From contig MU008188.1 of the NCBI GenBank assembly GCA_010909165.1, forward strand, positions 186,001-250,000: a DNA stretch of 64,000 nt, in the 5' to 3' direction. Positions 1-13,439 of this stretch are shown here, piece by piece. The notes beneath the pieces are model-generated. The model worked only from the letters and a program-made list of their open reading frames with translations, made no database searches and was not told the DNA's origin. The translations under genes and the position numbers were made by a program. Position 1 is the stretch's first letter; each line of letters starts with the position of its first letter. The DNA comes from Anthoceros angustus. Lineage: Eukaryota; Streptophyta; Anthocerotopsida; Anthocerotales; Anthocerotaceae.

Positions 1-1652
1 ACACAAATGTGACTTGATCTGGCTTCACTCCTTCCAGCTGCATCTGCTTAAAGAGAGAAAGGGCAACCTTAGCCCTGCCATGCTGTGCATACCCCAGAAT
101 CATTGCATTCCATGACACCAGGCCCCGTGCTGGCATTGCATCAAACACCTGTCGTGCATGATCAATGCTCCCGCATTTTGCATATGTGTCCAGCAGAGTG
201 GTCATCACTGCTACATTTTCCTCAAAACCCTTTGAGAGCACTGCTGCATGGATTCCCTTCACCTCTTCAAGAGCCCAGAGCTCGGTGCAAGCTCGAAGGA
301 TTCCAATAAAAGTCACCTCACTTTCCGTCACACCTGTGTGCTGCATTTCTTTGTAAAGGAGCAGAACCTCTTGGGCATGCCCTAGCCGACCATACCCCAT
401 GATCAATGCATTCCATGATACCACATCTTTTTCACGCGCAGAGGTGAACACAAGTTTTGCATCCTCAACGCTACCACATTTCACATACATGTCGATCAGT
501 GCATTGGTCACAAAAACGTCTGACCCATTTCCCGCCTGTATACGTGTATGAACCCTCTTGCCCTGTTCCAATGCTGCTAAACTCGCACATGCTTGAATAG
601 CTGCCATCACAGCGACCTTCTCTGGAGTGACACCTTCTTGTTCCATCGCATCAAACAATTCTAGGGCCTGCTGCCCAAGTCCATGCTGTGCATATCCTGC
701 AATCATCACAGTCCAAGAAATGCGGTCCTTCCTGTGAAGCTTGTCAAATACTAGACGAGCTGAGATAATGCAGCCACATTTGGAATACATGTCAATTAGA
801 GCATTGCTCACAAAGTCGCCTGCCTCCACACCAGCTTCGACAGCTAGAGAATGTATCCACTTCCCATCCTCCAGATCTGTTCCTTCGACACAAGAAGAAA
901 TAGCATTGAGGAAAGTCACCCGATTGGGTCTCACTCCATCCTCAAGCATTCTTCGGAACAGCATCCGAGCTTCCTTGCAAAGTCCCTGCGAAGCATAACC
1001 TCCAATCAGAGCGGTCCAGACTACCACATCTCGTATCTGCATTTGCTCAAAAACTTCCAGAGCATCCTGTATACTCCCACATTTTGCATACATGTTCACA
1101 AGATTGTTTCCAACGAAGTTATCTAGCTCTAGATTCCTCTGTCTGATCAGCTCATGGATCCTTCTGCCTTCTGCTAAAGCCTTGTTGCTGGCACACACAC
1201 AGAGAACGTGAGACAGAGTAGATCTATCAGGAACGACTTGGTCCTGCTGCATTCTGTCGAACAGTCTGAAAGCCTCCTCACCATTCCCAACCTGTTCATA
1301 TCCATGTATCATTGCATTCCATGTGACAACATCTCTCGTAACCATCCCGTCAAACAACCTCCGAGCTTCATCAACATTGCCACATTTCACGTAAAGAGTG
1401 ATAAGATGGTTGCCCAATTCAGCATTCAGCTTGACTCCGTGTGTCCTGATGCGAGCATGAACTCTCCGGCCCTCTTTAAAAGCTCTTAATTTGATGCACC
1501 ATCTCAGAATAGAGCCACAAATCTGCCGATATGTGTCCTGACTCTTAGACTCCATGCACTCTAGACATGCCAAAGCCTCCTCAAATCTTCCATCTTGACA
1601 AAGGGACCTTACATCCTTCGAATGCAAGAAACGATCACTGTCGTTCTGAGGC
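1..1652 (-). CDS. PLS-class PPR protein, partial (runs off the left edge)
   Basis: The reverse strand is open without a stop from about 1652 to base 1 and encodes roughly 550 residues of alternating P, L and S pentatricopeptide motifs. Hallmarks repeat about every 100 residues: VVTWNAMIHGY, NNLVNMYAKCG, VVVWTALIGGY, NALIDMYSKCG, SWTVMIAGYAQHG, NALIDMYVKCG. Such proteins bind organelle RNA one base per motif and, when they carry E or DYW tails, direct RNA editing. The C-terminus lies outside the window, so the subclass cannot be told. The start is unresolved. The first in-frame ATG is at 1555-1553, but the frame stays open upstream to a likely splice acceptor (reverse-strand ATTATTGCAG before base 1652), so a 5' exon may lie at about 1.7-2.15 kb. 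The spacing and reading frame are intact, which favours a working gene. Confidence 0.9.
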
Positions 1653-2239
1653 CTGCAATAATCACGTACTACCCGTTCACAAACTTCAACACAATGTATG
1701 CGACCATCAGGATACTAATCTCGATTTCCCACAGCACCATGAGTTAAATGCATGCAGCTGCTCTCCCAATTGCGACGTGAAAAAACTGCACCCGTCTTCC
1801 GCCAGGGATACACACCCGTTATTTCTATAGCAGTTTGCTTTGTCCACAGCCAGAACAGCACCCGGACTTTCTCCCCGTCCAGGCCTCATCGAACCTAGAC
1901 TGGACCAAGTCGAAATTGACCAGGCATTTCTCACCATCCTCCAGCTCGGATCTACTCTGTGCAAACAAACCTGCCCGGTTTCACAACGTCAGCACTGGGG
2001 AACTCAGCACCCAAACCCCCAGACAGCAAAACCCCAGACAGTGTGAAGGGAGGCAGAAAAGGATCAACCTGGGCATGCCACAAATAGAGCCGTCGAAGCA
2101 GACTCTTCGCAGGGGCCTCCATTGCCATCAAGCACACCATTCAGCTAGTCCTCCCTGGCTCCTTGCGAGGTGAAGTCGCCCAGGCAGTTCCGCGTTCACA
2201 CTTGGAAAGTTTTCGCACTATTTTCAGCAGCCCTAGGAA
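1653..2239. other. intergenic region between PPR gene and RPL7
   Basis: No convincing gene is seen. It should hold the promoter and any 5' exon of the leftward PPR gene and the promoter of RPL7. A reverse-strand frame at about 2134-1952 could be a 5' exon, since it ends near a CAG|GTTTGT donor, but nothing confirms it. Confidence 0.4.
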
Positions 2240-2249
2240 TTAGGGTTTT
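2240..2249 (+). promoter_or_regulatory. telo-box (TTAGGGTTTT) upstream of RPL7
   Basis: The sequence TTAGGGTTTT lies 91 bases before the RPL7 start codon. The telo-box (AAACCCTAA in either orientation) is a known element of plant ribosomal protein and translation gene promoters, usually near the transcription start. Position and gene type fit that role; function is inferred. Confidence 0.6.
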
Positions 2250-2339
2250 CTTGCCCTACTAATTGTGAGTCGCCTATAGAGACATCCTTTTAGCCTACCT
2301 TGGCTGCAGAGTGCAGTCTCTCGTCGACCGGTTACAGCC

Positions 2340-3687
<1,348 letters not shown>

Positions 3688-3994
3688 AAAGTGTTTCACA
3701 ATGTTAAGAGTTGTATCAAATTTTGGTAATCCGGACACTAGGTTTAATCCGGATGTCTCCGATTGTGCGTCCTTTTTGTACACGATGCAAAGGTGTCGGG
3801 CGCGTAATCCGGTTGATTCTTGAAAATCATTTGAGTCTGAACACGGTTGCTTCTCGACGTCGAGTTATTAACACGTAGGCGAAGTCCACCTACGAGTCGA
3901 ATGTACTCCACTCGTTGGAGCTTAAGGTCGTTGGCCACATCTGAATTTAGATCTACCACCTTTTAAGACAGAACGGGGCGAACTACCACCTTTA

Positions 3995-4125
3995 TGAAAT
4001 ACATGATGTGGCGAAAAAGGACAAGATTAAGCCACACTAAATACAGTACAGTTATGAACCCGAACCCGACATAAAATACATGATGTGGCGAAAAGGACAA
4101 GATCAAGCCACACTAAATACAGTAC
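3995..4125. repeat. direct repeat pair inside the Harbinger left arm
   Basis: Two copies of a unit of about 52 bases containing ACATGATGTGGCGAAAA and AGCCACACTAAATACAG lie at about 3997 and 4076. The pair is repeated in the duplicated block at about 5420 and 5501. It may be subterminal repeat material of the transposon. Confidence 0.6.
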
Positions 4126-4542
4126 AGTAACTGGTTCCGAGTCGGCATGTTTCCCAGGTCCATTTTAGATACGAAATCCTTGGTCGACGAAACCAGTTAA
4201 TGGCAAAAATCCGTGCACGCATCCGTAAGAAATATCGGGTCGGGTCTTCATGGAACCTACATTGAACTCAAGAACCTGCTTCTAGTTTTCTAGGGTACAA
4301 GTGTGGCATTTGAGTGCATATGCGGGCCGCGAAGGTGCACCATTTTTGTTGTGTTGTGCAACCTAGATCTCATACCCAGAACGAATCATGTGGCCTCTAT
4401 CTTTACAGGCAGTACCAGGAGAATCGCAACGCTCTCCTCCAGTTGTCCATAGAGGAAATCATGACCTTGGTCTGCAATGGATGCCTAACACAACACGCGC
4501 AAGTGTGAATAATCAGCAAAACGTCCTTGCCACTCATTTTCA

Positions 4543-5064
4543 ATGGCCGGATGCACAACCTACATGGCAAGTGGACTCCCCTTGGCCGGTGTCGCAAGTT
4601 CCTTGCAGATTACCATCGAAACGACTGCATGCAAGAAAACAAAGGGCAAAAGGAAGAAAGGAGCAAGAAAGTTCGACGAGGCCACTGGCCCTACTAAGGG
4701 GCCAGTGGCAAACAAGAGATGGGAGGAAGCTGACCTTCTTACGTTGATTGCAGCAAGAAAAGAAGACATGATCAAACATAGAGAAGGAGGTACCAAGGAG
4801 CGAATGATGATAGGTGAAGCTTGTTGGGCTGCAATATCAGTTGCATGTGCAGCTTTAGGGATCTTCAAGACTAACAAACAGTGTAAGGACTGCTGGGAAG
4901 CTTTGATGACACACTTCAACAAGGTGCAAGACTGGGAGAGGCTTGGCAGTCATTCGGGAAGGTCAAGCTATTGGGCTGTGGAGAAGGGGGAGCGAGAGGC
5001 ACAGAAACTCCCCAAAGCTATGAGTAGAACATCAGATACTATGTACATGCCGCAACAAAGTTGA
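4543..5064 (+). pseudogene. Harbinger Myb/SANT-like DNA-binding protein, copy 1
   Basis: The 173-residue frame has a basic stretch (KKTKGKRKKGARK, about residues 31-43) followed by a Myb/trihelix-like domain: NKRWEEADLLTLIAARKED, then CKDCWEALMTHFNKVQDWER and SYWAVEKGEREAQKLP. This is the accessory DNA-binding protein that PIF/Harbinger elements encode beside the nuclease. The natural C-terminal part appears to be at 6846-7064, so the frame is cut by the 1.42-kb duplication and ends early. The frame is also open upstream of the chosen ATG in places, so the true start is uncertain. It would have acted in the nucleus on transposon ends. Confidence 0.75.
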
Positions 5065-5718
5065 ATAGCCACGCTGGATAGCAGAAAACAAGGCAAGCAG
5101 ATGATCTAGAAAGTGTTTCACAATGTTAAGAGTTGTATCAAATTTTGGTAATCCGGACACTAGGTTTAATCCGGATGTCTCCGATTGTGCGTCCTTTTGT
5201 ACACGATGCAAAGGTGTCGGGCGCGTAATCCGGTTGATTCTTGAAAATCATTTGAGTCTGAACACGGTTTTGCTTCTCGACGTCGAGTTATTAACACGTA
5301 GGCGAAGTCCACCTACGAGTCGAATGTACTCCACTCGTTGGAGCTTAAGGTCGTTAGCCACATCTGAATTTAGATCTACCACCTTTTAAGACAGAACGGG
5401 GCGAACTACCACCTTTATGAAATACATGATGTGGCGAAAAGGACAAGATTAAGCCACACTAAATACAGTACGATTATGAACCCGAACCCGACATAAAATA
5501 CATGATGTGGCGAAAAGGACAAGATCAAGCCACACTAAATACAGTAATCGGTTCGAGTCGGCATGTTTCGGTCCATTTTAGATACGAAATCCTTGCCGAG
5601 AAACGGTTACCGGAATGGCAAAAAATTCCGTGCACGGCATCTGTAAGAAATATCGGGTCGGGTCTTCATGGAACCTACATTGAACTCAAGAACTTACTTC
5701 TAGTTTTCTAGGGTACAA

Positions 5719-6423
5719 GTGTGGCATTTGAGTGCTTTAGGCGGCGCGAAGGTGCACCATTTTGTTGTGTTGTGCAACCTAGATCTCATACCCGGAAGCG
5801 AATCATGGCCTCTATCTTTGTGCAGGAGAATCGCAACGCCTCCGGTTGTCCATAGAGGAAATCATGACCTTGCGCAATGGATGCCTAACACAACACGCGC
5901 AAGTGTGAATAATCGAAACGCCCTTGCCACTCATTTTCAATGGCCGGATGCACAACCTACATGGCAAGTGGACTCCCTTGGCGGTGTCCCAAGTTCCTCA
6001 GATCATAAGCGATGCATGAAGAGAAAGCAGTGGCAAAAGGAAGAAAGGAGCAAGAAAAGAGGCGGGCCTAAGGCCAGGCAAACAAGAGATGGAGGAAGGC
6101 GACCTTCTTACGTTGATTGCGAAGAAAAGAAGACATGATCAAACATAGAGAAGGAGGTACCAAGGAGGCGAATGATGATAGGTGAAGCTTGTTGGGCTGC
6201 AATATCGATTGCATGTGCTTTAGGGATCTTCAAGACTAACACAAATAAGGACTGGGAAGCTTTGATGACACACTTCAACAAGGTGCAAGGCTGGGAGAGG
6301 CTTGTCATTCGGGAAGGTCAAGCTATTGGGCTATGGAGAAGGGGAGCGAGAGGCACGAAACTCCCCAAAGCTATGAGTAGAACATGCATTTATACTATGT
6401 ACAGCCTGCCGCAACAAAGTTGA
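5719..6423 (+). pseudogene. Harbinger Myb-like protein, copy 2, shattered
   Basis: This is the duplicate of the Myb-like frame. Recognisable pieces (EACWAAISIACALGIFKTN, DWEALMTHFNKVQGWERL) are spread over different frames because of many short deletions. The order is the same as in copy 1. It cannot give a full protein. Confidence 0.75.
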
Positions 6424-6450
6424 ATAGCCGGGCTGTGGATAGCAAGAAAA

Positions 6451-6945
6451 CAAGGCAAGGGATGCTCCGCACCGGCATGGAACCGACGGAGAGGAAGGCA
6501 CCCCATGCAAGCAAATGGAATCTGGGAGTGGCAAACGGAGGAAACTAAAAGCACGTAATGGAGTAAGCGGCCTTGTACCTTTATTTGAGAAGAACCATGC
6601 ATAAGATGGATTTACTAAGAGCTAACGAGGAGTCCAAACAGCTAGGCATCAACAAATCTTAGAACTAGAGCGAGAGAAGATAGCATGTTGCTACAAACAA
6701 GGCAGCGGATGCTAACGGTACCGGCATGGGCGGCGGAGGAAGGCACCCCATGCAAGCAAGCTGAATGGGAGTGGCAAGCGGAGGAAACTAAAAGCAGAAT
6801 GGAGTAAGCGGCCTTGTACCTTTATTTGAGAAGAACCATGCGCAGATGGATTTACTAAGAGCTAACGAGGAGTCCAAACAGGCTAGGCATCAACAAATCT
6901 TAGAACTAGAGAGAGAAGATAGCATGTTGCTGAACAAAAAGATAG
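6451..6945. repeat. nested tandem duplication of about 245 bases
   Basis: The stretch from about 6451 to 6698 is repeated at about 6699-6945. Shared landmarks include AGGCACCCCATGCAAGCAA, GCGGCCTTGTACCTTTATTT and GATGGATTTACTAAGAGC. It covers the C-terminal part of the Myb-like gene and adds to the scrambling of this element. Confidence 0.85.
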
Positions 6946-7064
6946 ATCAGCTCGAGATTGGCAGGGGCATGTTGTTAGCAATGACTAAGCTTTCAGGCAG
7001 TATTCGGAATTTAGGAGCTTCTCTAATAGAAGCTGCCCAAATTAAAAATGGCAATACAAAATAA
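6846..7064 (+). pseudogene. C-terminal coiled-coil part of the Harbinger Myb-like protein
   Basis: The frame MDLLRANEESKQARHQQILE continues with a charged helix and ends with SIRNLGASLIEAAQIKNGNTK. Long C-terminal helices of this sort are common in plant Harbinger Myb-like proteins. It probably joined the domain now at 4543-5064 before the duplications. Confidence 0.55.
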
Positions 7065-7236
7065 GTGGATGTGTGGATTCGCTCTTCTTCCTTCATGATT
7101 TGGAAGCTTTATTAAGTGCTCTTGTCCATACACATTCGTGTAGTCTTCTTTGTATGTTTGTAATGTAGTCTTATTCTTCTTCAATACGTAATACATGCAT
7201 TAAAGCAGTAATCTATGTCCTTCGGGCTGCACGGGT

Positions 7237-8320
7237 CTATTGGATTATGTACCGTTCTTGGTACTTCATTCTCAATGTCCTATTTAATAAACTTGGGTCC
7301 AATTCATCTCCTCGATCAATTCTAATATTGTGCAATATTGCACATGCATAAGAAACCTCGGTGAAGTAGCTGATGTTCCCCCGCCAAATTTGTTCTTCCA
7401 ATATTCGCCATACTTTTTTCAATGCTCCAAAAGCAGTTTCAACAACCATTCTTGTGGATGAATGCTTGTAATTAAAGGACTCCATACTACGCAATAGACC
7501 TCTTCCTGGGAAAGGAATAACAAGCCAAGGTAATAAAGGATAACCTGCATCACCTATTATGTATTCTCTTATGGCTTGTTCTTCAACCATGACAACCTCG
7601 CCATTTAGTCTTCTACCTGCATTTGCCAGATGATAAAATTCACTATTATATAAAATACGCATGTCATTAGCTGCTCCTGGCCACCCTGTGACAATGTCCA
7701 AGAATTTCTTGTCAGGCCCTACAATTGCTTGCATTACCATAGTATAGTCTTTGTACCATCCACGATATTCCCATGAGTTTTCGCCCATGGCAAGCTCCAT
7801 CTTGAAGTGAGTTGCATCTACGACCCCACAACAATTGATAAAACCTTGTTTATCCTTAAACCCATCCTTTACCGCTCTTAGTTCTTCTCCTTCTGGCCAC
7901 CGTAGATGATGTGTAGCTCATCGAATGAAGGCCACAATAAACCTACGAATCACTTCACATGCGGTGCTTCGACCAACACCAAACGTTTCACCAATTGACA
8001 AAAAGAGTCACCTGTTGCAAACCTTCTCAGAGCAATAACCACTTGTTTATGAATTGGGATATTTCTTCCAGGCACAATGTTAAAGTCTGGCACATTTACA
8101 ATTGCAAGTCTTGCCAAACTAAACTACAAATATATTCAAAAGTTGACCATGAGAATCTCAAGAAGCTAGAAAATCTCCGCTCATCTTCCCTTGCCACCAT
8201 GCTATATAAAGGCCACATATCGTTGATACGAGGTTTGATGTAATACATACCCCTTTGTACTCCATGAAAGAGCCCTCTTGGCAACTTGTTTGGGTCATCC
8301 AAAGATCCCAAGTATAACAA
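7237..8320 (-). pseudogene. PIF/Harbinger DDE nuclease (HARBI1-like), broken
   Basis: Reading leftward from about 8320, an N-terminal part (RINDMWPLYSMVAREDERRF) is followed in shifted frames by FNIVPGRNIPIHKQVVIALR and GVGRSTACEVIRRFIVAF, then a TGA at about 7920. The frame is then open to 7237. The catalytic region is well kept: first Asp in CCGVVDATHF, second Asp in YIIGDAGYPLLPWL, and Glu in MVVETAFGALKKVWRIL, the DDE triad of the DDE_Tnp_4 family. At least two one-base frameshifts (about 8095 and 8000) and one stop make it a pseudogene, but the decay is slight, so the element was active not long ago. Confidence 0.85.
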
Positions 8321-8521
8321 TTAACTCATCACATGCACAAACAAGGTCTTCCATCGCATCTTCAAAAGACAATTCTTCTCCTTGGAATAATGAGGCTTGC
8401 ATGATGTTAGCATTGTTAGAATAAAAAAATATCCAATTGCTCCATAAACTTAAACACATTTTTCATACATCCAATAATAGTCATAAGCACACCATAGATC
8501 GAAATATTACTTGATGTAACC

Positions 8522-8671
<150 letters not shown>

Positions 8672-8995
8672 GAAACCAAACCACCTCAAGCTCTTGGCAC
8701 CATCTACAAAGCGCTGCTCCCCTACAAAACTTGAACTCCCAAGCGCTGCTCCCAACAGAACTTGAACCCCTGTCCTTCCAAAAGCCCAAATGCGCCCCGT
8801 ACGGTTTGTGGAGTTACTTAAAGTAGGTCGGGTCCATGGAGCTTCAACGGACAAACCGAAACAAGGTATCTCAACCGGTTACAGTAGGTAAAAGTGAGGA
8901 AATCCGGGTTGTAGTTCGGGGCACACGCGAACGCGGACGCCGCAACTCCGGCTCAGATTAGGCCCTCGGGGTTCGGGTTCATGCGAACCCACCCT

Positions 8996-9071
8996 TAGTC
9001 AAAACGGGGCGAACTACCACCTTTAGTCAGAACAGGGCGGACTACCACCTTTAGTCAGAACGGGGCGGCAT
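8996..9071. repeat. 28-base direct repeat, about 2.5 copies
   Basis: The unit TTAGTCAGAACGGGGCGG plus ACTACCACC is repeated head to tail. Related sequence stands at about 3964 and 5389 on the other side of the Harbinger element, which suggests these mark its outer parts. Confidence 0.7.
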
Positions 9072-11600
9072 ATGTTTTTGATAGCAGATGGTGTGCGAAA
9101 GAAATATCTTGAATAATAGCTACAAAACAATTATTTTGGAAACAATTTTCATACAATGTTCAACCACATCACAAAATGCACCTTGCACCACTTAATCCAG
9201 ACTCAACAAGTTACGGGAGCTCTTTGCATGCCGCCTCTGGTCACATGGATCATCCTTTCATGCCACTTCACATCACTTTCAGTTTACCCTAAAGTACTAA
9301 ACTCGTCTTAGCTAGCGTTTACTCTAAAACACTAAGAGTCATATTAGTTTACCCTAAAACCCTATGACTCATGTCAATTTACCCTAGAACACTAAGAGTT
9401 GTCTTAGTTTACCCTAAATCATGTAGACCTATTGTGTCTACCCTACCTTGGAATAAAATAAAAGACAGACTCCAACCATCCCAAAGTTTGCTTTTGGCAT
9501 GAAGTTTGCTCTTGCCTCCGGTTGCTCCAGTCATGCTCTTGCCTCCGGTTGTCCAGTCATGCTCTTATTTTGGGTTGCTCCTCCAGTCGCTTGATCTCTT
9601 CTCCTAGCTTGTTGCTCTGTTAGTTTCGCCCCATCTACTAACTTGATGTTCTACTCATTTAGTTTCACGTCAGCTACTTGCTCTAGTCGTTTGGTCACGA
9701 GCTTGTCATGCCGTGTGACGCTAATATGAGCGCTTGGGTTTAGTGTTTGATTAGTGTTAATTAATCTAATTACTTAGATTTAATTAAGTAAGTAATTAAT
9801 ATTATTCAATCAAACGTGCTTATGTTATTAAATATTAAATATTATTAATTAAACATGGTTAGCAATAGCTAAGTGGATAAGCACAAGTAATATGCTTTAG
9901 GATATTCCTTGCATATTTTAGTGCATTCTCAGGATATTTTTGGCATATGCTGATGCCAATAGTTTATTTTAGGACTCTGCCTATGCCAAGGGCTAGTATA
10001 TATAGACCCTTTCACAGAGGACAAGCTCAGATCATAGTTTGTCCTTTATATATGCAATACAAGAGTGTTGTGAGGAGGCCAAAGCTATGACTCCGAGAAC
10101 GATGTGTGAGGAATTAGCATGTTATTCCTGTGGAGAGAGTAAGTTGTGCCACAACGTGCGAGCTACTCTCTCCTATTGTTACAAGCTATGATCTTCTTGT
10201 GTACGCTAGATAGGCATGCTAGGATTGATAAGCTTGCTAAGCAAGTTAGGCGATGCTAGGCCTTGCAAGGCTTAGTGTGCTAGGCTTGCTAAGGTGATGC
10301 TACGCTATGCTTAGCTCGCTAGGCAAGTAGGCAAGTGACCCTCTGAAGCAAGGTGGAGCCTGAAGATCGTGCCCAGTGCTTGGGGCAAGAGGGAGTCACC
10401 TGAAGAAGCCCAAGTCCCAAGGCTTGAGAAGTATGAAGGGCCCAAGGCATTGACCTTCGGATCTTGATCGCAAGGTTGCATTGTGGAGCCATGAGCGCAT
10501 CCACTTAACTCGCTTCAATATGTAGCAGAGATGTTCCGAAGGAGAAACGGAACAACGGTCTTAAGATGCGCTCCCAAGCCGATTTCCAGAGGACCTCTCT
10601 TATGCCATGATTGTAGATATGAAGAGTGGAGCGCTTAAAGCCACCGCCGCGCAGAATCGAGAAAGTCAGTGGCATGTTGGTGCCTAGCTCTATGCAAGAC
10701 TGCTGCCAGGGAAAAATCCCAAACAGAATAATCTTCAGGATCAAAAAACAAGGAGGACAGATTGTACACTTCATCAATACGATAATTTTTGAAGGGGGGG
10801 AATATAGTAACCCCCTTCGGTAGAGACAGCACCCCCTTGTCACGAAGAACACCTTTCCTAGAACAGCATATGTGCCCTACTTTGATAATGCACACACCCT
10901 TTATGAGGTCATACCTGTGATAAAAGACGCACTTTCAAGTCTACACCCGAGAACTGGAGCACAGTAGGGTGTGGGCCCGTCTGCGTTTTTGTAGAATGCA
11001 TAAAGGGCTACCATTTTCATATGTTTATTACAACCGAAAACTTTTACTTTCAAGTGGTGGAACACAATGAAAACAATCCTATACTAGCAGGAGTCTTATT
11101 TCAATGGTCGTGAGAACATTGCAACAAATAACTTGCTAAAGGAAGAAGAGGTCATCAGCATCGACAATAGTCATTCAAGAGTGCGGCCTGGCAACTCATC
11201 CATGCCTCAAAACCGAGCGGTACCACCGCCATATTCCGGAGGCGGTCCATATCCTCCGCCTCAAAGTTGTCGTTCTCCTCCATTGCTTGCTCGTCTTCAA
11301 TAGTACCATTCTTGGGCCCGCTCGGTGTCGATCACACACAAAGATCTAGCGTCACGACCCTCATCCAAAAGGTCGCTAGTCGTGGTCTTCAACCTTCTGG
11401 CACTCAATGCAACCACTTGGGCTTTAAGGCAATGCTAGCGTCCTTAAAATGAACAAAGTTAGTTGCCCATGCGCCCATGCAAGCATCCATAAAATCAACA
11501 AAATTGGGTTATTAAGGAGATAGGGTTCTGAACACGAAACCTATTCATTTCTACACTTTCTTCCCAAACACTTGACCAACGGTCCCAAGTTGCAACGCTT
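9072..11600. other. gene-poor AT-rich DNA with an LTR-like stretch
   Basis: No gene is recognised. At 9290-9425 there is a loose repeat of TTTACCCTAAA-type units. At about 9710-10200 the sequence has features of a retrotransposon LTR (a TATATATAG box at about 9990, AT-rich upstream), but no primer-binding site or partner was found. At about 10200-10340 a low-complexity array of GCTAGGC/GCTAAGC units occurs. The rest shows nothing. Confidence 0.4.
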
Positions 11601-11639
11601 TTTAGCTGCTAAATATATATTTTCTTGAGACCAGCCTAT

Positions 11640-11970
11640 GAGGAGCCCATGGGGCGCCTGGCATCGCCCATGGGTGGGCGGGGTGTGTGCTGGGGAGGCG
11701 CCGTGGGTGGCAGGGGGGCGCCCGGCCGGCGCCCATGGGGCGGTGTGCTAGGGGAGGCGGCCGGCCGGCGCCCATGGGGCGAGGGTGTGCTAGGGAGGAC
11801 GGCCAGCCGGCGCCCATGTGCAGTGTGCTAGGGAGGGCATCGGTGGCCGAATCGGCTAGGGGAGGCATGTGGCGGGGGGCGGAATGGGGAGGGGCCGGCC
11901 GGCCGGCCGACGGTGTGCTGGGGAGGCGGCCGGCCGGCCGGCCCGGGCTCGGACCTCGCCTCCCTTAGCA
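11640..11970. repeat. GC-rich minisatellite with GGCCGGCC and GCCCATGGGGCG units
   Basis: Four to five units of about 40-60 bases each carry GCGCCCATGGGGCG, GTGTGCTAGGGGAGGCG and CCGGCCGGC. The base composition differs sharply from the AT-rich DNA to the left. Reading frames here are by-products. Confidence 0.85.
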
Positions 11971-12566
11971 CCATCCTACGGTGCATGCGGGTGAAGCTAG
12001 GAGACGAAGGCAGGTAGTGTGTCCCGGTCACTTGGAGTGGAAGGTGTGGCCCGTTTGCGGAAGGGTTAAAAGATTTGCGTCCATAGGTATTTGTTGAAGA
12101 GTACAAGTGGTGGGAAGCCTTTTGGGTGGACGGAAGGAGATTGCTATCATTGTGGAGAATAACATTGGGCTAGTGCTACGATCCTTGGAAGTGGTTTTCA
12201 CGTGCGAAGTGGATCATCTGACCACTTCAAGTGCGGATGAAGCTTTGCTAGATGAGGCATTATTGAGGGACCTCCACGTGATATGTACTTGGGGCATATC
12301 AAAATGCGGAAGGCAACAGTTGGGTGGAATGGGCGGATAAATGGGGACATAATGGAAATCTTGAAGGGATGTTTCCGGCGATCTTTGCACGGACATATAC
12401 CATTCGGATTGGGGAGAGTCATTGGCCAAGCTAGATGCACCGACCTCACTTTCTCATCCAATGGCACAGACTGCCGCATGCACGAAGGAGATATGTGTAG
12501 GAATATGTGGCGCGACTCGTGGCAGTCTGGACAATCCGTGTCGTTGTAGTAAGGGGTCCGCTCCCA
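11971..12566. other. unassigned sequence
   Basis: Short open frames occur but none shows a known domain. It leads into the retroelement-like blocks; the motif CCGTGTCGTTGTAGTAAGGG at about 12537 recurs at about 14547. Confidence 0.4.
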
Positions 12567-13439
12567 AGAGAATGATAGGCTCCGTTGGCCGTTTCAATCG
12601 TTTCTTATCTCACGTAGTACCGTTCGCACTCAACACACACATTCGCCGTTTTCGACTAACTACCAGCGTTCAGAGACGAGGCCAGCGTGGCCAAGCGTTT
12701 AAAGACCGTTGCTCCGTATCACTCAAGTTTGTCACTCGTTCCTCTAGTCCGTTCCTCTCACCATTCACACTACACTCATCGTCCTTGGAGAAAACGCGGT
12801 GGTCATGCGGTCCGGACCTCCTCCGTCGCTGCCGGGCCTCTCGTCCTCTGCGCCCCTCCGGGTCCCTCCGGCTCACACGTTCCAGTCCGTCCGACGCTGG
12901 GCCGCCGCTCGGGACGAGCAAGGGTCCTTGATCGCTCTTCCCTGCACACACCACCACACGTTAGGGTCCGTCACGGGACCTTGATCGATCTCCCAGCCGG
13001 CTGCTTTCGATGACTCAGGACTCACGTTAGCAAGAAGGCGCACAAGAGCTTGCAAGGAAACGCGGCATCAACACCAAGAGAAAGATACTTTACTAGAGCA
13101 GCCTCAGCCCTCTTCTACGCCCAAGGTGGCGTCTTTATTACACCTATGCGGTGATGGCCACTCGGTCTGTCGCCTACTATTTCCCTTATTCCACCTATCT
13201 CGCCTGGTCGTGGTGGGGCTGGTTGCCCATTCCGCCTTGGCTGGCGTGAAGCCTATACGACAGCTGCGGGCGCACCAATCGGATGATCCGAGGCGGGCCC
13301 CTACCTCTCCCGAGAATGCAGCCATGCGCTTCGGCGACAGCGATCACCACTAAATCCTCCTCCCCATCCTCTCTTATCTTGCTGGCGAGCCCTTGTACAG
13401 CGGGCCCTCCAAGAGATGGTTCTGTCAGGGTTGGTGATT

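Noticed and set aside
9710-10200. Solo LTR of a copia-type element
   Set aside because: A TATA box and AT-rich composition are suggestive, but no matching second copy, primer-binding site or target duplication was found.
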